The notes under the pieces are model-generated. The model was not told where the DNA came from, did not search any database, and saw only the letters and a program-made list of their open reading frames with translations. From DATARH01 sp963789255 (GTDB taxonomy: Bacteria > Pseudomonadota > Alphaproteobacteria > ATCC43930 > CGMCC-115725), in the NCBI GenBank assembly GCA_963789255.1, contig CAWBJW010000002.1, positions 1-64,000 on the forward strand: a stretch of DNA of 64,000 bases, in the 5' to 3' direction. Position numbers and translations under genes: made by a program. Shown here in pieces: positions 47,990-56,336 of this stretch (position 1 is its first letter; each line of letters starts with the position of its first letter).

Positions 47990-49225
47990 CTACCCGAAGG
48001 GGCCCTGGAAGACCTGGTCGACGTAGCTGTCGGACATGGGCTCCAGCGCCTCGGGCCAGTGACGCGCGACCGGGCGGCGCTCGGCGGCGGTGCGCACCCT
48101 GCCGTCCCAGCCGATCTGCTCCATGTAATAATAGAGCTGGATGCAATGGCCGTCCGGATCGATGGCGAACGCCGAATAATCGATGCCGGGATAAAGCTCC
48201 GGTGGGATGTCGACAAAGGTGACGCCCGACGATTTGAGGAAATCCTTGGCGGCGCGCAATTGCGCATAGTTCGCCACCTCGACCCCGAACGACATGCAGC
48301 TGGTATGCGCGCTCAGCCCGAGGACGCCGCGCAATTCCTTCGGGTAGAGGGCGAGGCTGTGGTGCTCGGCGCCGCAGCGCAGGAAGACGCAGCGGGCGCC
48401 GCGATAGCGGCTCTCCTCGCTCGTCGTCAGGCCGAGCCGCCCGGTATAGAAGGCCTCGGCGCGCTCGACATCGTCGACAAAGAGGCCGACCGGGCCGATC
48501 CTGGTGATCTTGAACGGACGCGGCAACAAGACGCCATCGACATCGAATTTCGCGCCGCCATTCGGCAGCGCCGGGCGGTGGCCCGAGAAGATGTCGATGC
48601 CCTTGGCCTCGGCCTCGGCCAGTTCGGCGGCCTCCGACATCTGCGGCAGAGCGGGCTTTTCCTGGAAGCCGCGGTAATACATCGCGCGCGGCTTCGATCT
48701 CTGGTTCCAGCCGACCTGTTCGATGCCGTAATAGAATTCGTTGGTATGGCCGTCCGGGTCGTAGACATAGACATGCCAGTTGCTGCCCGGCATGTCGCGC
48801 CCGACGCGCTGGACGCGCACCTGCTGTTCGAGGAAGTAGGTATGCGCGTCGGCGATCTCCCTGAGGCTGCCGCATTGCCAGGTGATCTGGTTGATCGTGA
48901 CCTCGGGCGCGAATTTGCGGTCGGCACGCTGGTCCATTACCGGTTTCGAGAACAGCACCATGGCGTGGTGGTCGGTGCCGTAGCGCATGAAATAGCCATG
49001 GCAGTTGCCGAGCCCCTGGTCCTTGGGGAACCCCTCCTTCGGAAACCAGGGGGCGCGCGAGAAATCGGCCTGGTCGGAGACCGTGAAGCCGAGCAGGTCG
49101 CCGTAGAATTCGCGGCCCTCGGCGAGCTTTACGAGGTTGAAGCCGAAATGCCCGAGCCGGCGGACCTTGAACGGCCGCTCCAACAGGATCCCGCCGACGT
49201 TGTAGCGCTGGCCATTGGTGGACAT
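47990..49225 (-). CDS. VOC-superfamily extradiol dioxygenase-like protein, two domains (411 aa)
   Basis: ATG 49225 follows GGAGGAAC. Two glyoxalase/bleomycin-type (VOC) domains are visible: residues 20-200 (RLGHFGFNLVKLAEGREFYGD, TDHHAMVLF, DPDGHTNEFYYGIEQ) and 240-385 (RIGPVGLFVDDVERAEAFYTG, CGAEHHSLALYP, DPDGHCIQLYYYMEQIGW). Each has the His-His-Glu triad positions of catechol 2,3-dioxygenase (HHA.., ..E in NEFYYG for domain 1; HHS and LYYY in domain 2, where the Glu is replaced by Gln). So domain 2 may hold no metal. It is divergent from the acyl-CoA dehydrogenase, suggesting one catabolic unit. Confidence 0.85.
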   Translation of the reverse strand: MSTNGQRYNVGGILLERPFKVRRLGHFGFNLVKLAEGREFYGDLLGFTVSDQADFSRAPWFPKEGFPKDQGLGNCHGYFMRYGTDHHAMVLFSKPVMDQRADRKFAPEVTINQITWQCGSLREIADAHTYFLEQQVRVQRVGRDMPGSNWHVYVYDPDGHTNEFYYGIEQVGWNQRSKPRAMYYRGFQEKPALPQMSEAAELAEAEAKGIDIFSGHRPALPNGGAKFDVDGVLLPRPFKITRIGPVGLFVDDVERAEAFYTGRLGLTTSEESRYRGARCVFLRCGAEHHSLALYPKELRGVLGLSAHTSCMSFGVEVANYAQLRAAKDFLKSSGVTFVDIPPELYPGIDYSAFAIDPDGHCIQLYYYMEQIGWDGRVRTAAERRPVARHWPEALEPMSDSYVDQVFQGPFG

Positions 49226-49309
49226 GAAGGTTCCTCCGCCGAGAGTTTGGCGTCATCATACCATAAGCCTTGAATGGAAGATGCGCCGGCGTCAGAGGAG
49301 ACTCCGCCG

Positions 49310-51067
49310 ATGCCCTACGCCGCCCCGCTCGCCGAGATGCGCTTCGTGATCGACACGGTGGCGGGGCTCGATCGTGGTGCCGCCGATGTCGCCCCCGAGC
49401 TTGCTGGGGCCATCCTCGATGAGGCGGCCAAGTTCGCCGCCGCCGAGCTCGACCCACTCAACCAGATGGCCGACCGCACCGGCAGCGTCCTCGAAAACGG
49501 CGTGGTGCGCACCCCGCCCGGCTTTCGCGAGGCCTACCGGCATTATGCCGAAGCTGGCTGGATGGGTCTCGCCTGCGACCCCGAACACGGCGGCCAGGGC
49601 CTGCCGTTGTCGCTCGCGGCCGCAGTTGTCGAGATGTGGAACTCGGCCTGCATGAGTTGGGCCTTGTGTCCCTTGCTCAATTTCGGCGCGATCGAGCTGT
49701 TGCAGGCGCATGGCTCGGCGGAGCAGAAGCGGGTTTATCTCGACAGGCTGGTTTCGGGCGAGTGGACCGGGACGATGAACCTGACCGAGCCGCAGGCCGG
49801 CTCCGACCTCGGTGCATTGCGGACCCGCGCAGTGCCGGCCACGGATGAGCGTTGGGGCGAGCATTACCGGATCAGCGGCCAGAAGATCTTCATCACCTAT
49901 GGCGACCACGATCTCACCGACAACATCGTCCACATGGTCTTGGCGCGCACCCCGGACGCGCCGCCCGGCAGCCGCGGCATCTCCTTGTTCGTGGTCCCGA
50001 AATTCCTGCCCGATGCGGAGGGGAGGCCGGGCGAGCGCAACGACCTGCGCGCGCTGCGGCTCGAGGAAAAGCTCGGCATTCACGCCTCGCCGACCTGCGT
50101 CATGTCTTATGGCGAAGGCGAGGGCGCCATCGGCTGGCGCATCGGCGAGGAAAACCGCGGCCTCGAATGCATGTTCACGATGATGAACAGCGAGCGCCTC
50201 CTGGTCGGCGTGCAGGGGGTGGCGATCGCCGAGCGGGCTTATCAGCAGGCACTAGACTATGCGCGGATGCGGGTGCAGGGCCATCCCGTCGGCATGAAGC
50301 GGGACGCCGGGCCGCTGCCGATCATCCACCATCCCGATGTCCGTCGCATGCTGCTTGCGATGCGCGCCGGCGTCGAGGCGATGCGGGCCTTGACCTGCCT
50401 TGCCGCGGCGGCCATCGACGCGAGCCGCCGGGCCGGGGGCGAAACGCGCTTTCGCGCCGGGCGGCGGGCCGATCTGCTGATCCCGGTGGTCAAGGCGTGG
50501 TGCACCGATCTCGGCGTCGAAATCGCCTCATTGGGCGTGCAGGTGCATGGCGGGATGGGCTACATCGAGGAGACCGGCGCCGCGCAATATCTGCGCGATG
50601 CCCGCATCGCGCCGATCTACGAGGGCGCCAACGGCATCCAGGCGAACGATCTGGTCGGCCGCAAGCTCGGCCGCGACCAGGGCGAGGCGGCGCGCGAGCT
50701 GTTCCTCGAAATGCGCGCGGGTTTGGCTGCGCTGGACGGTGTGGCTGAACTGGAGCCGGTGCGCCGCGCGCTCGCGCCAGGGCTCGATGCGCTGGAGCGC
50801 GCGACGGATTATCTCGTCACGGCCGAGCCGGCCCTCGCCGCCGCCGGGTCGTCGCCCTATCTCGCGCTGTTCGGCACCGTTGCCGGAGGCTGGCTGATGG
50901 CGCGGCTGGCCCTCGCCGCGCGGCAACGCGCCGCCGGCGATTTTGCCGCGGTTAAGCTTGCCACGGCGCGCTTCTACGCCGAGCACTACCTCGCCCGCGC
51001 GCCGGCCTATCTGCCGGGCATCATGGGCGGCGCGACGGTGGTGGATTTCGACCCTGATCTGTTGTGA
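49310..51067 (+). CDS. Acyl-CoA dehydrogenase, long type (585 aa)
   Basis: ATG 49310 is preferred because GAGGAG lies ten bases upstream; an ATG at 49274 has no such site. The family blocks are GLACDPEHGGQGLPLSLAAAVVE, MNLTEPQAGSDLGALRTRA, KIFITYGDHDLTDNIVHMVLAR and YGIHA-like LGIHASPTCVMSYGEG, and the catalytic Glu is in RIAPIYEGANGIQANDLVGRK. The size and the C-terminal extension resemble 3-methylmercaptopropionyl-CoA dehydrogenases (DmdC-like) and broad acyl-CoA dehydrogenases. FAD-dependent, cytoplasmic. It sits in the catabolic cluster and probably oxidises an acyl-CoA product. Confidence 0.9.
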   Translation: MPYAAPLAEMRFVIDTVAGLDRGAADVAPELAGAILDEAAKFAAAELDPLNQMADRTGSVLENGVVRTPPGFREAYRHYAEAGWMGLACDPEHGGQGLPLSLAAAVVEMWNSACMSWALCPLLNFGAIELLQAHGSAEQKRVYLDRLVSGEWTGTMNLTEPQAGSDLGALRTRAVPATDERWGEHYRISGQKIFITYGDHDLTDNIVHMVLARTPDAPPGSRGISLFVVPKFLPDAEGRPGERNDLRALRLEEKLGIHASPTCVMSYGEGEGAIGWRIGEENRGLECMFTMMNSERLLVGVQGVAIAERAYQQALDYARMRVQGHPVGMKRDAGPLPIIHHPDVRRMLLAMRAGVEAMRALTCLAAAAIDASRRAGGETRFRAGRRADLLIPVVKAWCTDLGVEIASLGVQVHGGMGYIEETGAAQYLRDARIAPIYEGANGIQANDLVGRKLGRDQGEAARELFLEMRAGLAALDGVAELEPVRRALAPGLDALERATDYLVTAEPALAAAGSSPYLALFGTVAGGWLMARLALAARQRAAGDFAAVKLATARFYAEHYLARAPAYLPGIMGGATVVDFDPDLL

Positions 51068-51086
51068 TCGGCAGCGGGCAAGGACA

Positions 51087-51998
51087 GTGCCTCCCTTAAC
51101 CGGCCCGGCCGGGCGGGTTAACGATGTCAGGCTCGGCATTCTCTACATGGTGGCCTCGGTCTTTCTGTTCTCGATCCAGAACGCGATCGGGAAATGGCTG
51201 GCGCAGAGCTATCCGATCCCGATGCTGGTGTTCTTCCGCAGCGCCGTCGCGCTGTTGCCCTCCTATCTCCTGGTCATGCACGCCGGCGGCAACTCGGTGC
51301 TGCGCACCCGCCGGCCCGGCGCGCAATTCAGCCGCGCGGCGATCTGGGGCGGCTCGAACGCCGCCTCGTTCGTCGCCTATCATCTGCTGCCGCTCGCCGA
51401 CGCGGTAGCGCTGACTTTCGCGGCGCCGTTGTTCCTGACCGCGCTGTCCTGGCCGCTCCTCAAGGAGGCGGTCGGGCGGGCGCGCTGGATCGCGGTGTCG
51501 GTCGGCTTTGTCGGCGTCTTGGCGATGGCGCATCCGAGCGGTGCCGGCAACCGGTTCGGCATGGCGAGCGCGCTCGCCTGCGCCGTGTGCAACGCGGTCG
51601 GCACGCTGAGCGTGCGCGACCTGACGCGCACCGATCCGGCCGCCTCGATCGTGTTCTACACGGCGCTGTTCATGACGCTGATGGCGCTGCCCGCCCTGCC
51701 GTTTTTCTGGGTGACGCCGGGCCTGGTCGATTTCGCGCTGTTCTGCTCGATCGGGCTGATCGGCGGCGTGTCGCAATACTGGACGACGCAGGCGCTCTAT
51801 TATGCGCCGGCGGCGGCGGTCTCGCCGTTCAACTACACGGCGCTGGTATGGAGCTCGCTGATCGGATTTGCCGTGTGGGGCGACCTGCCGACCGCGGCGA
51901 TGATCGTCGGGGCGACGATCGTGACGCTGAGCGGGCTCTATCTGTTGCGCCACGAAGCCTTTGGGCGCCACCCGCCGCGCCCGGCGCCGGCGGCCTGA
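51087..51998 (+). CDS. EamA-family (DMT) transporter (303 aa)
   Basis: GTG 51087 with AAGGA five bases upstream; the product has ten hydrophobic segments (LGILYMVASVFLFSIQNAIG, MLVFFRSAVALLPSYLLVM, VALTFAAPLFLTALSWPLL, WIAVSVGFVGVLAMAHP, and five more). The two-EamA-domain layout is normal. These carriers move metabolites or amino acids across the inner membrane. It follows the acyl-CoA dehydrogenase by 19 bases, so it may export or import a compound of that pathway. Confidence 0.9.
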   Translation: MPPLTGPAGRVNDVRLGILYMVASVFLFSIQNAIGKWLAQSYPIPMLVFFRSAVALLPSYLLVMHAGGNSVLRTRRPGAQFSRAAIWGGSNAASFVAYHLLPLADAVALTFAAPLFLTALSWPLLKEAVGRARWIAVSVGFVGVLAMAHPSGAGNRFGMASALACAVCNAVGTLSVRDLTRTDPAASIVFYTALFMTLMALPALPFFWVTPGLVDFALFCSIGLIGGVSQYWTTQALYYAPAAAVSPFNYTALVWSSLIGFAVWGDLPTAAMIVGATIVTLSGLYLLRHEAFGRHPPRPAPAA

Positions 51999-52014
51999 AG
52001 CCGCCCGCCCCCGT

Positions 52015-52734
52015 TCAGCTCAAATCGACGGCCGGGGTGAAGATGTAGCCGCTGCCGCGGACCGTCTTGATCAGGGTGGGGTTCTGCGGATCGTCCTCAA
52101 GCTTGCGGCGCAGCCGCCCGACCTGGACATCGATCGTCCGGTCGAACGGCCCCGCCTCGCGGCTGCGCGCCAGATCCAGGAGCCGGTCGCGCGACAACAC
52201 CTGGTTGGCATTGTTGACGAAGGCCACGAGCAAATCGAACTCGCCGGTCGTGAGCCGGACCTGCTGACCCGTCGGCGACAGCAAATCGCGGCTTGGCAGG
52301 TTGAGGTTCCAGCCGGCGAACCGGGCGTGCGATCGCACCGGCTGCGGGTTGCCGTCGCTCCGGCTCTGGACGCGGCGCAGCACGCTTTTGACCCGGGCCA
52401 AGAGCTCGCGCAGATGGAACGGCTTCGGCAGATAGTCGTCGGCTCCCATTTCGAGGCCGATAATGCGGTCGACGGTGTCGCCCCGCCCGGTGAGGATGAT
52501 GATCCCGATCCCGGACTCGCTGCGCAATGAGCGGGCGAGCGTCAGGCCGTCCTCGCCGGGCAGCATCAGGTCGAGGATCACGAGATCGACAGGGGATTGG
52601 CCCAGCACGCGGCGCATGCCCGCCCCGTCACGCGCCGTCGACACCCGGTAGCCTTCGCCGGTCAGGTACTCTTCGACAACGTCGCAGATCTCCTGCTCAT
52701 CGTCGACGATCAGGATGTGACCGTTATCGCTCAT
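52015..52734 (-). CDS. OmpR-family response regulator (239 aa)
   Basis: ATG 52734 (MSDNGHILIVDDEQEICDVV). Receiver domain: acidic pair DDE, phosphoacceptor Asp55 in LVILDLMLPGEDG, ILTGRGD and YLPKPF with the conserved Lys. The C-terminal winged helix (RLTTGEFDLLVAFVNNANQVLSRDRLL, then RTIDVQVGRLRRKLEDDP, KTVRGSGYIF) is complete. No sensor kinase gene is adjacent in the window. It is divergent from the sigma factor gene and shares a 230-bp upstream region. Confidence 0.94.
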   Translation of the reverse strand: MSDNGHILIVDDEQEICDVVEEYLTGEGYRVSTARDGAGMRRVLGQSPVDLVILDLMLPGEDGLTLARSLRSESGIGIIILTGRGDTVDRIIGLEMGADDYLPKPFHLRELLARVKSVLRRVQSRSDGNPQPVRSHARFAGWNLNLPSRDLLSPTGQQVRLTTGEFDLLVAFVNNANQVLSRDRLLDLARSREAGPFDRTIDVQVGRLRRKLEDDPQNPTLIKTVRGSGYIFTPAVDLS

Positions 52735-52909
52735 GCGCGGCGATCCTGCCTTGCCCTGGGCCGTGCTGTGGATATCGAGAGGAACGACCGGAGCCGATAC
52801 CCCCGGCATATAGGGCCGCGCACAGAGGGTTACAATTTCTTACACAAAACCGCAGGGCTGACATCAACCGATTACAGCGCGCCGATAGACTCCCGCTCGT
52901 TGCGGCCGC

Positions 52910-52950
52910 AGGGCCGGCCGCGGCGAGCGTAGGGCCGGCCGCGGCGAGCG
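52910..52950. repeat. 21-bp tandem duplication upstream of the sigma-factor gene
   Basis: AGGGCCGGCCGCGGCGAGCG occurs at 52910-52929 and again at 52931-52950, separated by one T. The second copy ends 13 bases before the sigma start. Confidence 0.75.
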
Positions 52951-52963
52951 CAGAGGAGCTTTT

Positions 52964-53617
52964 GTGGCGGAAATCCATCGCAGCATCGAGGCCGAGATCC
53001 CGCGCCTGCGGCGCTATGCCCGGGCGCTGACGCGCGACGTCGCCGCGGCGGACGACCTCGTACAGGATTGCCTCGCCCGCGCGCTCGGAAAGCTGCATCT
53101 GTGGCAAGAGGGAACGGATTTGCGGGCCTGGCTGTTCACGATCCTCCACAATCAATATGTGAACCGGGTTCGCCGCGCGGTGCGCGAAGGCACCTCGGTC
53201 GGATTGAGCGAAACCGAACCGATGCTGACCCGGCCGCCGCATCAGGCCAAGCGCCTCGAACTGCGCGATCTCGAACGCGCCATCGCCAGGCTGCCGGCGG
53301 AGCAGCGCTCGGTCATCCTTTTGGTCGGCCTGGAGGGGATGCGCTACGAGGAAGTCGCCGAGGTGCTCGATGTTCCGGTCGGCACGGTGCGCTCGCGGCT
53401 GTCGCGGGGGCGCGAAACGCTGCGCCGGCTGATCGGGATCGTGCCCGATCGGCAGGCCGAGATCGTCATGGCCGGGCCGGCCGCATTGCACCGGGCCAAT
53501 CAGCGCTTTCCTGACAGGGCCGCCGCCTCGGCACTGACCGGCGAGACCCGCGTTGTCGCTCGGTCGTGGCGGCTTGGCGCCGCGGCAAGACCGGCGGTGC
53601 GCTCGGCGCCGAACTGA
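52964..53617 (+). CDS. ECF-type RNA polymerase sigma factor (217 aa)
   Basis: GTG 52964 with GAGGAG eight bases upstream. Region 2: RRYARALTRDVAAADDLVQDCLARAL and AWLFTILHNQYVNRVRR. Region 4: LERAIARLPAEQRSVILLV, EVAEVLDVPVGTVRSRLSRGRETLRRL. About 60 residues follow region 4, which is unusual and not recognised. No anti-sigma factor gene is adjacent; the divergent gene is an OmpR-type regulator. In Alphaproteobacteria similar ECFs act in general stress responses; that is inference. Confidence 0.9.
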   Translation: MAEIHRSIEAEIPRLRRYARALTRDVAAADDLVQDCLARALGKLHLWQEGTDLRAWLFTILHNQYVNRVRRAVREGTSVGLSETEPMLTRPPHQAKRLELRDLERAIARLPAEQRSVILLVGLEGMRYEEVAEVLDVPVGTVRSRLSRGRETLRRLIGIVPDRQAEIVMAGPAALHRANQRFPDRAAASALTGETRVVARSWRLGAAARPAVRSAPN

Positions 53618-53792
53618 AGCCTGCCAACTTTGCGAAAAATCGCATCGGCATCGGGAACCCGATTGCAGCGGGTGCGTTTGCCCGCATGTCGCAGCGATGC
53701 GACCGTCGGGCGAGCGCCGGACCATCGCCCTTAAATCCTGGTCCGCTTCGGCAAAGTCTCCCTGTCGCGGGTTTGCCGCCCGCATACTCGAT

Positions 53793-53829
53793 CCGGGATC
53801 AGCCAGTGCTGGTCCCGGCCTTTTTTTTT
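53793..53829 (+). terminator. Rho-independent terminator
   Basis: CCGGGATCAGC-cagt-GCTGGTCCCGG stem (one G-T pair) followed by two C and nine T. Lies 175 bases beyond the sigma-factor stop and 20 before the macrodomain gene. Confidence 0.85.
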
Positions 53830-53849
53830 GCGCGTAGCAGCTAATTTCG

Positions 53850-54374
53850 ATGATCCCGGCTCTGCCCCCCGACCGGCACATCCGCCTGGAGCGCGGCGAT
53901 ATTACGCGGCTTGCCGTTGACGCCATCGTCAATGCCGCGAATGCCTCGTTGCTCGGCGGCGGCGGCGTCGATGGGGCGATCCACCGCGCGGCAGGACCCG
54001 GGCTTCTCGCGGAATGCCGTGCGATCGGCGGTTGTCCGCCGGGCGAGGCGCGGCTGACGCGGGGCTATCTTCTGCCCGCCAGCCACGTCATCCATACCGT
54101 CGGGCCGGTCTGGCGAGGCGGCGAGCGGGGCGAGCGCGACATCCTTGCCAGCTGTTACCGATCCTGCCTGGCGATCGCGCGGGATCGGCGGTTTCGCGCA
54201 GTCGCCTTTCCAGCCATCGCGACCGGCATCTATGGCTTCCCGCGCGAGGCGGCGGCGCGCATCGCGGTCGCGGAGGTGGGCGCACATCTGGCCGCAAGCG
54301 AGATGCCGGAGCGCGTGATCCTGGTGTGCTTCGACGAGGCTACGCTCTCCGCCTATCGCCTCGCGCTCGGATAG
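53850..54374 (+). CDS. Macrodomain protein, O-acetyl-ADP-ribose deacetylase type (174 aa)
   Basis: Single macrodomain. It shows AIVNAANASLLGGGGVDGAI (ADP-ribose binding loop 1 with the catalytic-type Asn and Asp), THTVGP-like IHTVGPVWRGG, and FPAIATGIYGFPREAAA (loop 2). The layout equals the YmdB-like bacterial macrodomains that hydrolyse O-acetyl-ADP-ribose or remove ADP-ribose from proteins. Cytoplasmic. It has no sirtuin or ADP-ribosyltransferase neighbour here. Confidence 0.92.
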   Translation: MIPALPPDRHIRLERGDITRLAVDAIVNAANASLLGGGGVDGAIHRAAGPGLLAECRAIGGCPPGEARLTRGYLLPASHVIHTVGPVWRGGERGERDILASCYRSCLAIARDRRFRAVAFPAIATGIYGFPREAAARIAVAEVGAHLAASEMPERVILVCFDEATLSAYRLALG

Positions 54375-54382
54375 GCACGGGG

Positions 54383-54556
54383 CTATTCGATCCGCTTGCT
54401 GTCGAGATCGCGCTCGATGCGCTCGCGCTCGCCGTCGGCTTTCCGGCGCTCGGCTTTGCTGCGCCCGAACGCGGCGCGATTTTCCGCGGCGCGGCGCTCC
54501 GCCTCGGCCTGTTGCTTCGCTTTGCGGAACCGGTTGAGATTGACGACCGATGCCAT
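54383..54556 (-). CDS. DUF4169 family protein (57 aa)
   Basis: Short gene from ATG 54556: MASVVNLNRFRKAKQQAEAE, then RRAAENRAAFGRSKAERRKA and a charged tail ending in RIE. The N-terminal VVNLNRFRKAK motif is the DUF4169 signature; the rest is a highly charged single helix. The family is alphaproteobacterial and often lies before a ribbon-helix-helix gene, as here. Function unknown. Convergent with the macrodomain gene, eight bases between stops. Confidence 0.88.
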   Translation of the reverse strand: MASVVNLNRFRKAKQQAEAERRAAENRAAFGRSKAERRKADGERERIERDLDSKRIE

Positions 54557-54648
54557 GACCCGTCCCCGTGCTTTTGGCGCGCCCAGCTATTTCGCCCAAG
54601 GGCAAAATGGTCCTGACCCGGCTGGCGCGCAACCCTGCGGCGGCGTCA

Positions 54649-54909
54649 TCACGGCGCCGGGGCCGGCCCGGGTCGATCAGCGTCGCGAAGCTCGCCCTGG
54701 CGGCAGCTCTCGAGAACGAAGAGGCGGACCGCGCTCGACAAATTGCCGCTGCGCTCGGCATCGATCGCCGACAGGAGCGCGTTGACCGATAAATGCCGCC
54801 GCGCGGCGATCTCGCACAGCGCCTCCCAGAAAGCCGTTTCGACAGACACGCTGGTCGCGTGCCCGGCGATCCGGACGGAGTGCTTGACCGGCGATGCCTT
54901 GCTTGCCAT
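54649..54909 (-). CDS. Ribbon-helix-helix protein (86 aa)
   Basis: ATG 54909. VKHSVRIAGHATSVSVETAF (beta strand) and ALCEIAARRHLSVNALLSAID (two helices) match the alphaproteobacterial ribbon-helix-helix family often found beside DUF4169, with GNLSSAVRLFVLE completing the conserved block. Probably a DNA-binding protein of unknown target. It is directly upstream of DUF4169 on the same strand and probably co-transcribed. There is no toxin-like neighbour, so I do not call it an antitoxin. Confidence 0.85.
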   Translation of the reverse strand: MASKASPVKHSVRIAGHATSVSVETAFWEALCEIAARRHLSVNALLSAIDAERSGNLSSAVRLFVLESCRQGELRDADRPGPAPAP

Positions 54910-55182
54910 CGCCGAACGATGGCAGACTGGGAAGATATTTCAAGCACTTGGCATGCAGCGCCGCGATGCCGCGACGCGCTGCTTGAAATAGCGCAGACAA
55001 TCCGCAAGGATCGCGTTCGCGACAGGGGGCTGCGCCGGATTTCACGCTGGTGCCCGCAACGACAGCAACTATCCGTTGCCCGAGGCGGTCGTTAATGTCA
55101 TTGATTGGCAAGGTGATTTAGGACGCGACCTCCGGTTGCGCTGGGACATCGGATCGGCCGCAACTTTGGATTTATCGTCGCT

Positions 55183-56223
55183 ATGATCGGTAGAATGCTG
55201 GGTTTGTTGTCCGCCGACATGGCGATCGACCTCGGCACAGCGAATACGCTCGTTTATGTCAAGGGCCGCGGGATCGTGCTCAACGAGCCCTCGGTGGTCG
55301 CCATCGCCAGCGTCAAAGGCAGGAGGCAGGTCCTCGCCGTTGGCGAGGAGGCCAAGCTGATGCTCGGCCGCACGCCGGGCAACATTCAGGCGATCCGGCC
55401 GCTGCGCGACGGCGTCATCGCCGATTTCGAGGTGGCGGAGGAAATGATCAAGCATTTCATCCGCAAGGTCCACAACCGGCGCAGCTTTGCCAGCCCGCAG
55501 ATCATCATTTGCGTGCCGTCGGGTTCGACCGCGGTCGAACGGCGCGCCATTCAGGAATTGGCGGAAAGCGCCGGGGCGCGCCGGGTGTTCCTGATCGAGG
55601 AGCCGATGGCGGCGGCGATCGGCGCCGGATTGCCGGTGACCGAACCAACGGGGTCGATGATTGTCGATGTCGGCGGCGGGACGACCGAAGTCGCCGTGCT
55701 GTCGCTGGGCGGGATCGTCTATTGCCGGTCGGTGCGGGTGGCGGGGGACAAGATGGATGAGGCGATCATCGCCTATATCCGGCGCAATCATAACCTCCTC
55801 GTTGGCGAAAGCAGCGCCGAACGGATCAAGAAGGAAATCGGCTCCGCCTGCATGCCGGAAGACGGCGAGGGCCGGGTGATGGAGATCAAAGGCCGCGATC
55901 TGATGAACGGCGTGCCGAAAGAGGTCATCATGAGCGAGCGGCAGATCTCGGAGAGCCTGGCCGAGCCGGTCGGATCGATCGTCGAGGCGGTCAAGGTCGC
56001 GCTCGAGCACACCGCCCCCGAACTTGCCGCCGACATCGTCGACAAGGGAATCGTGCTGACCGGCGGCGGCGCGCTGCTCGGCAACCTCGACTTCGTGCTG
56101 CGGCACGCCACCGGATTGCCGGTGTCGATCGCCGAGGATCCGCTGAGCTGCGTCGCGTTGGGGACGGGCCGCGCGCTTGAGGAAATGAAGACGCTAAAAA
56201 ACCTGTTGATCAATATGTGGTGA
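55183..56223 (+). CDS. mreB: Rod shape-determining actin homologue MreB
   Basis: 346 residues. Actin-fold phosphate loops are MAIDLGTANTLVYVKGRGIV and MIVDVGGGTTEVAVLSLGG, and GIVLTGGGALLGNLDFVL is the adenosine motif. It forms membrane-associated filaments that direct lateral wall synthesis with MreC, MreD, RodA and PBP2. First gene of the five-gene rod operon. An amphipathic N-terminus (MIGRMLGLLS) is present, normal for membrane attachment. About 270 bases upstream are noncoding. Confidence 0.97.
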   Translation: MIGRMLGLLSADMAIDLGTANTLVYVKGRGIVLNEPSVVAIASVKGRRQVLAVGEEAKLMLGRTPGNIQAIRPLRDGVIADFEVAEEMIKHFIRKVHNRRSFASPQIIICVPSGSTAVERRAIQELAESAGARRVFLIEEPMAAAIGAGLPVTEPTGSMIVDVGGGTTEVAVLSLGGIVYCRSVRVAGDKMDEAIIAYIRRNHNLLVGESSAERIKKEIGSACMPEDGEGRVMEIKGRDLMNGVPKEVIMSERQISESLAEPVGSIVEAVKVALEHTAPELAADIVDKGIVLTGGGALLGNLDFVLRHATGLPVSIAEDPLSCVALGTGRALEEMKTLKNLLINMW

Positions 56224-56336
56224 GGGCATTTATCTCGGGGTAAGCTCCGAACTGGGGGGTGTCGGGGACATGAAAAATCAGCACCGCTGCTCCGGCCGAA
56301 CGGGTGCGTTCGGCAACGGCAACAGGTGAGAGGAGA

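Noticed and set aside
47828..49273. 481-codon plus-strand frame opposite the VOC dioxygenase
   Set aside because: Antisense shadow of a well-supported gene whose VOC motifs are clear on the minus strand.
51096..51971. Long minus-strand frame opposite the EamA transporter
   Set aside because: The translation is Arg/Gln/His-rich without hydrophobic structure and mirrors the membrane protein on the other strand.
54383..54909. DUF4169 and ribbon-helix-helix pair as a toxin-antitoxin system
   Set aside because: DUF4169 is a short charged helix with no toxin fold, and this pair is a common housekeeping neighbour set in Alphaproteobacteria.
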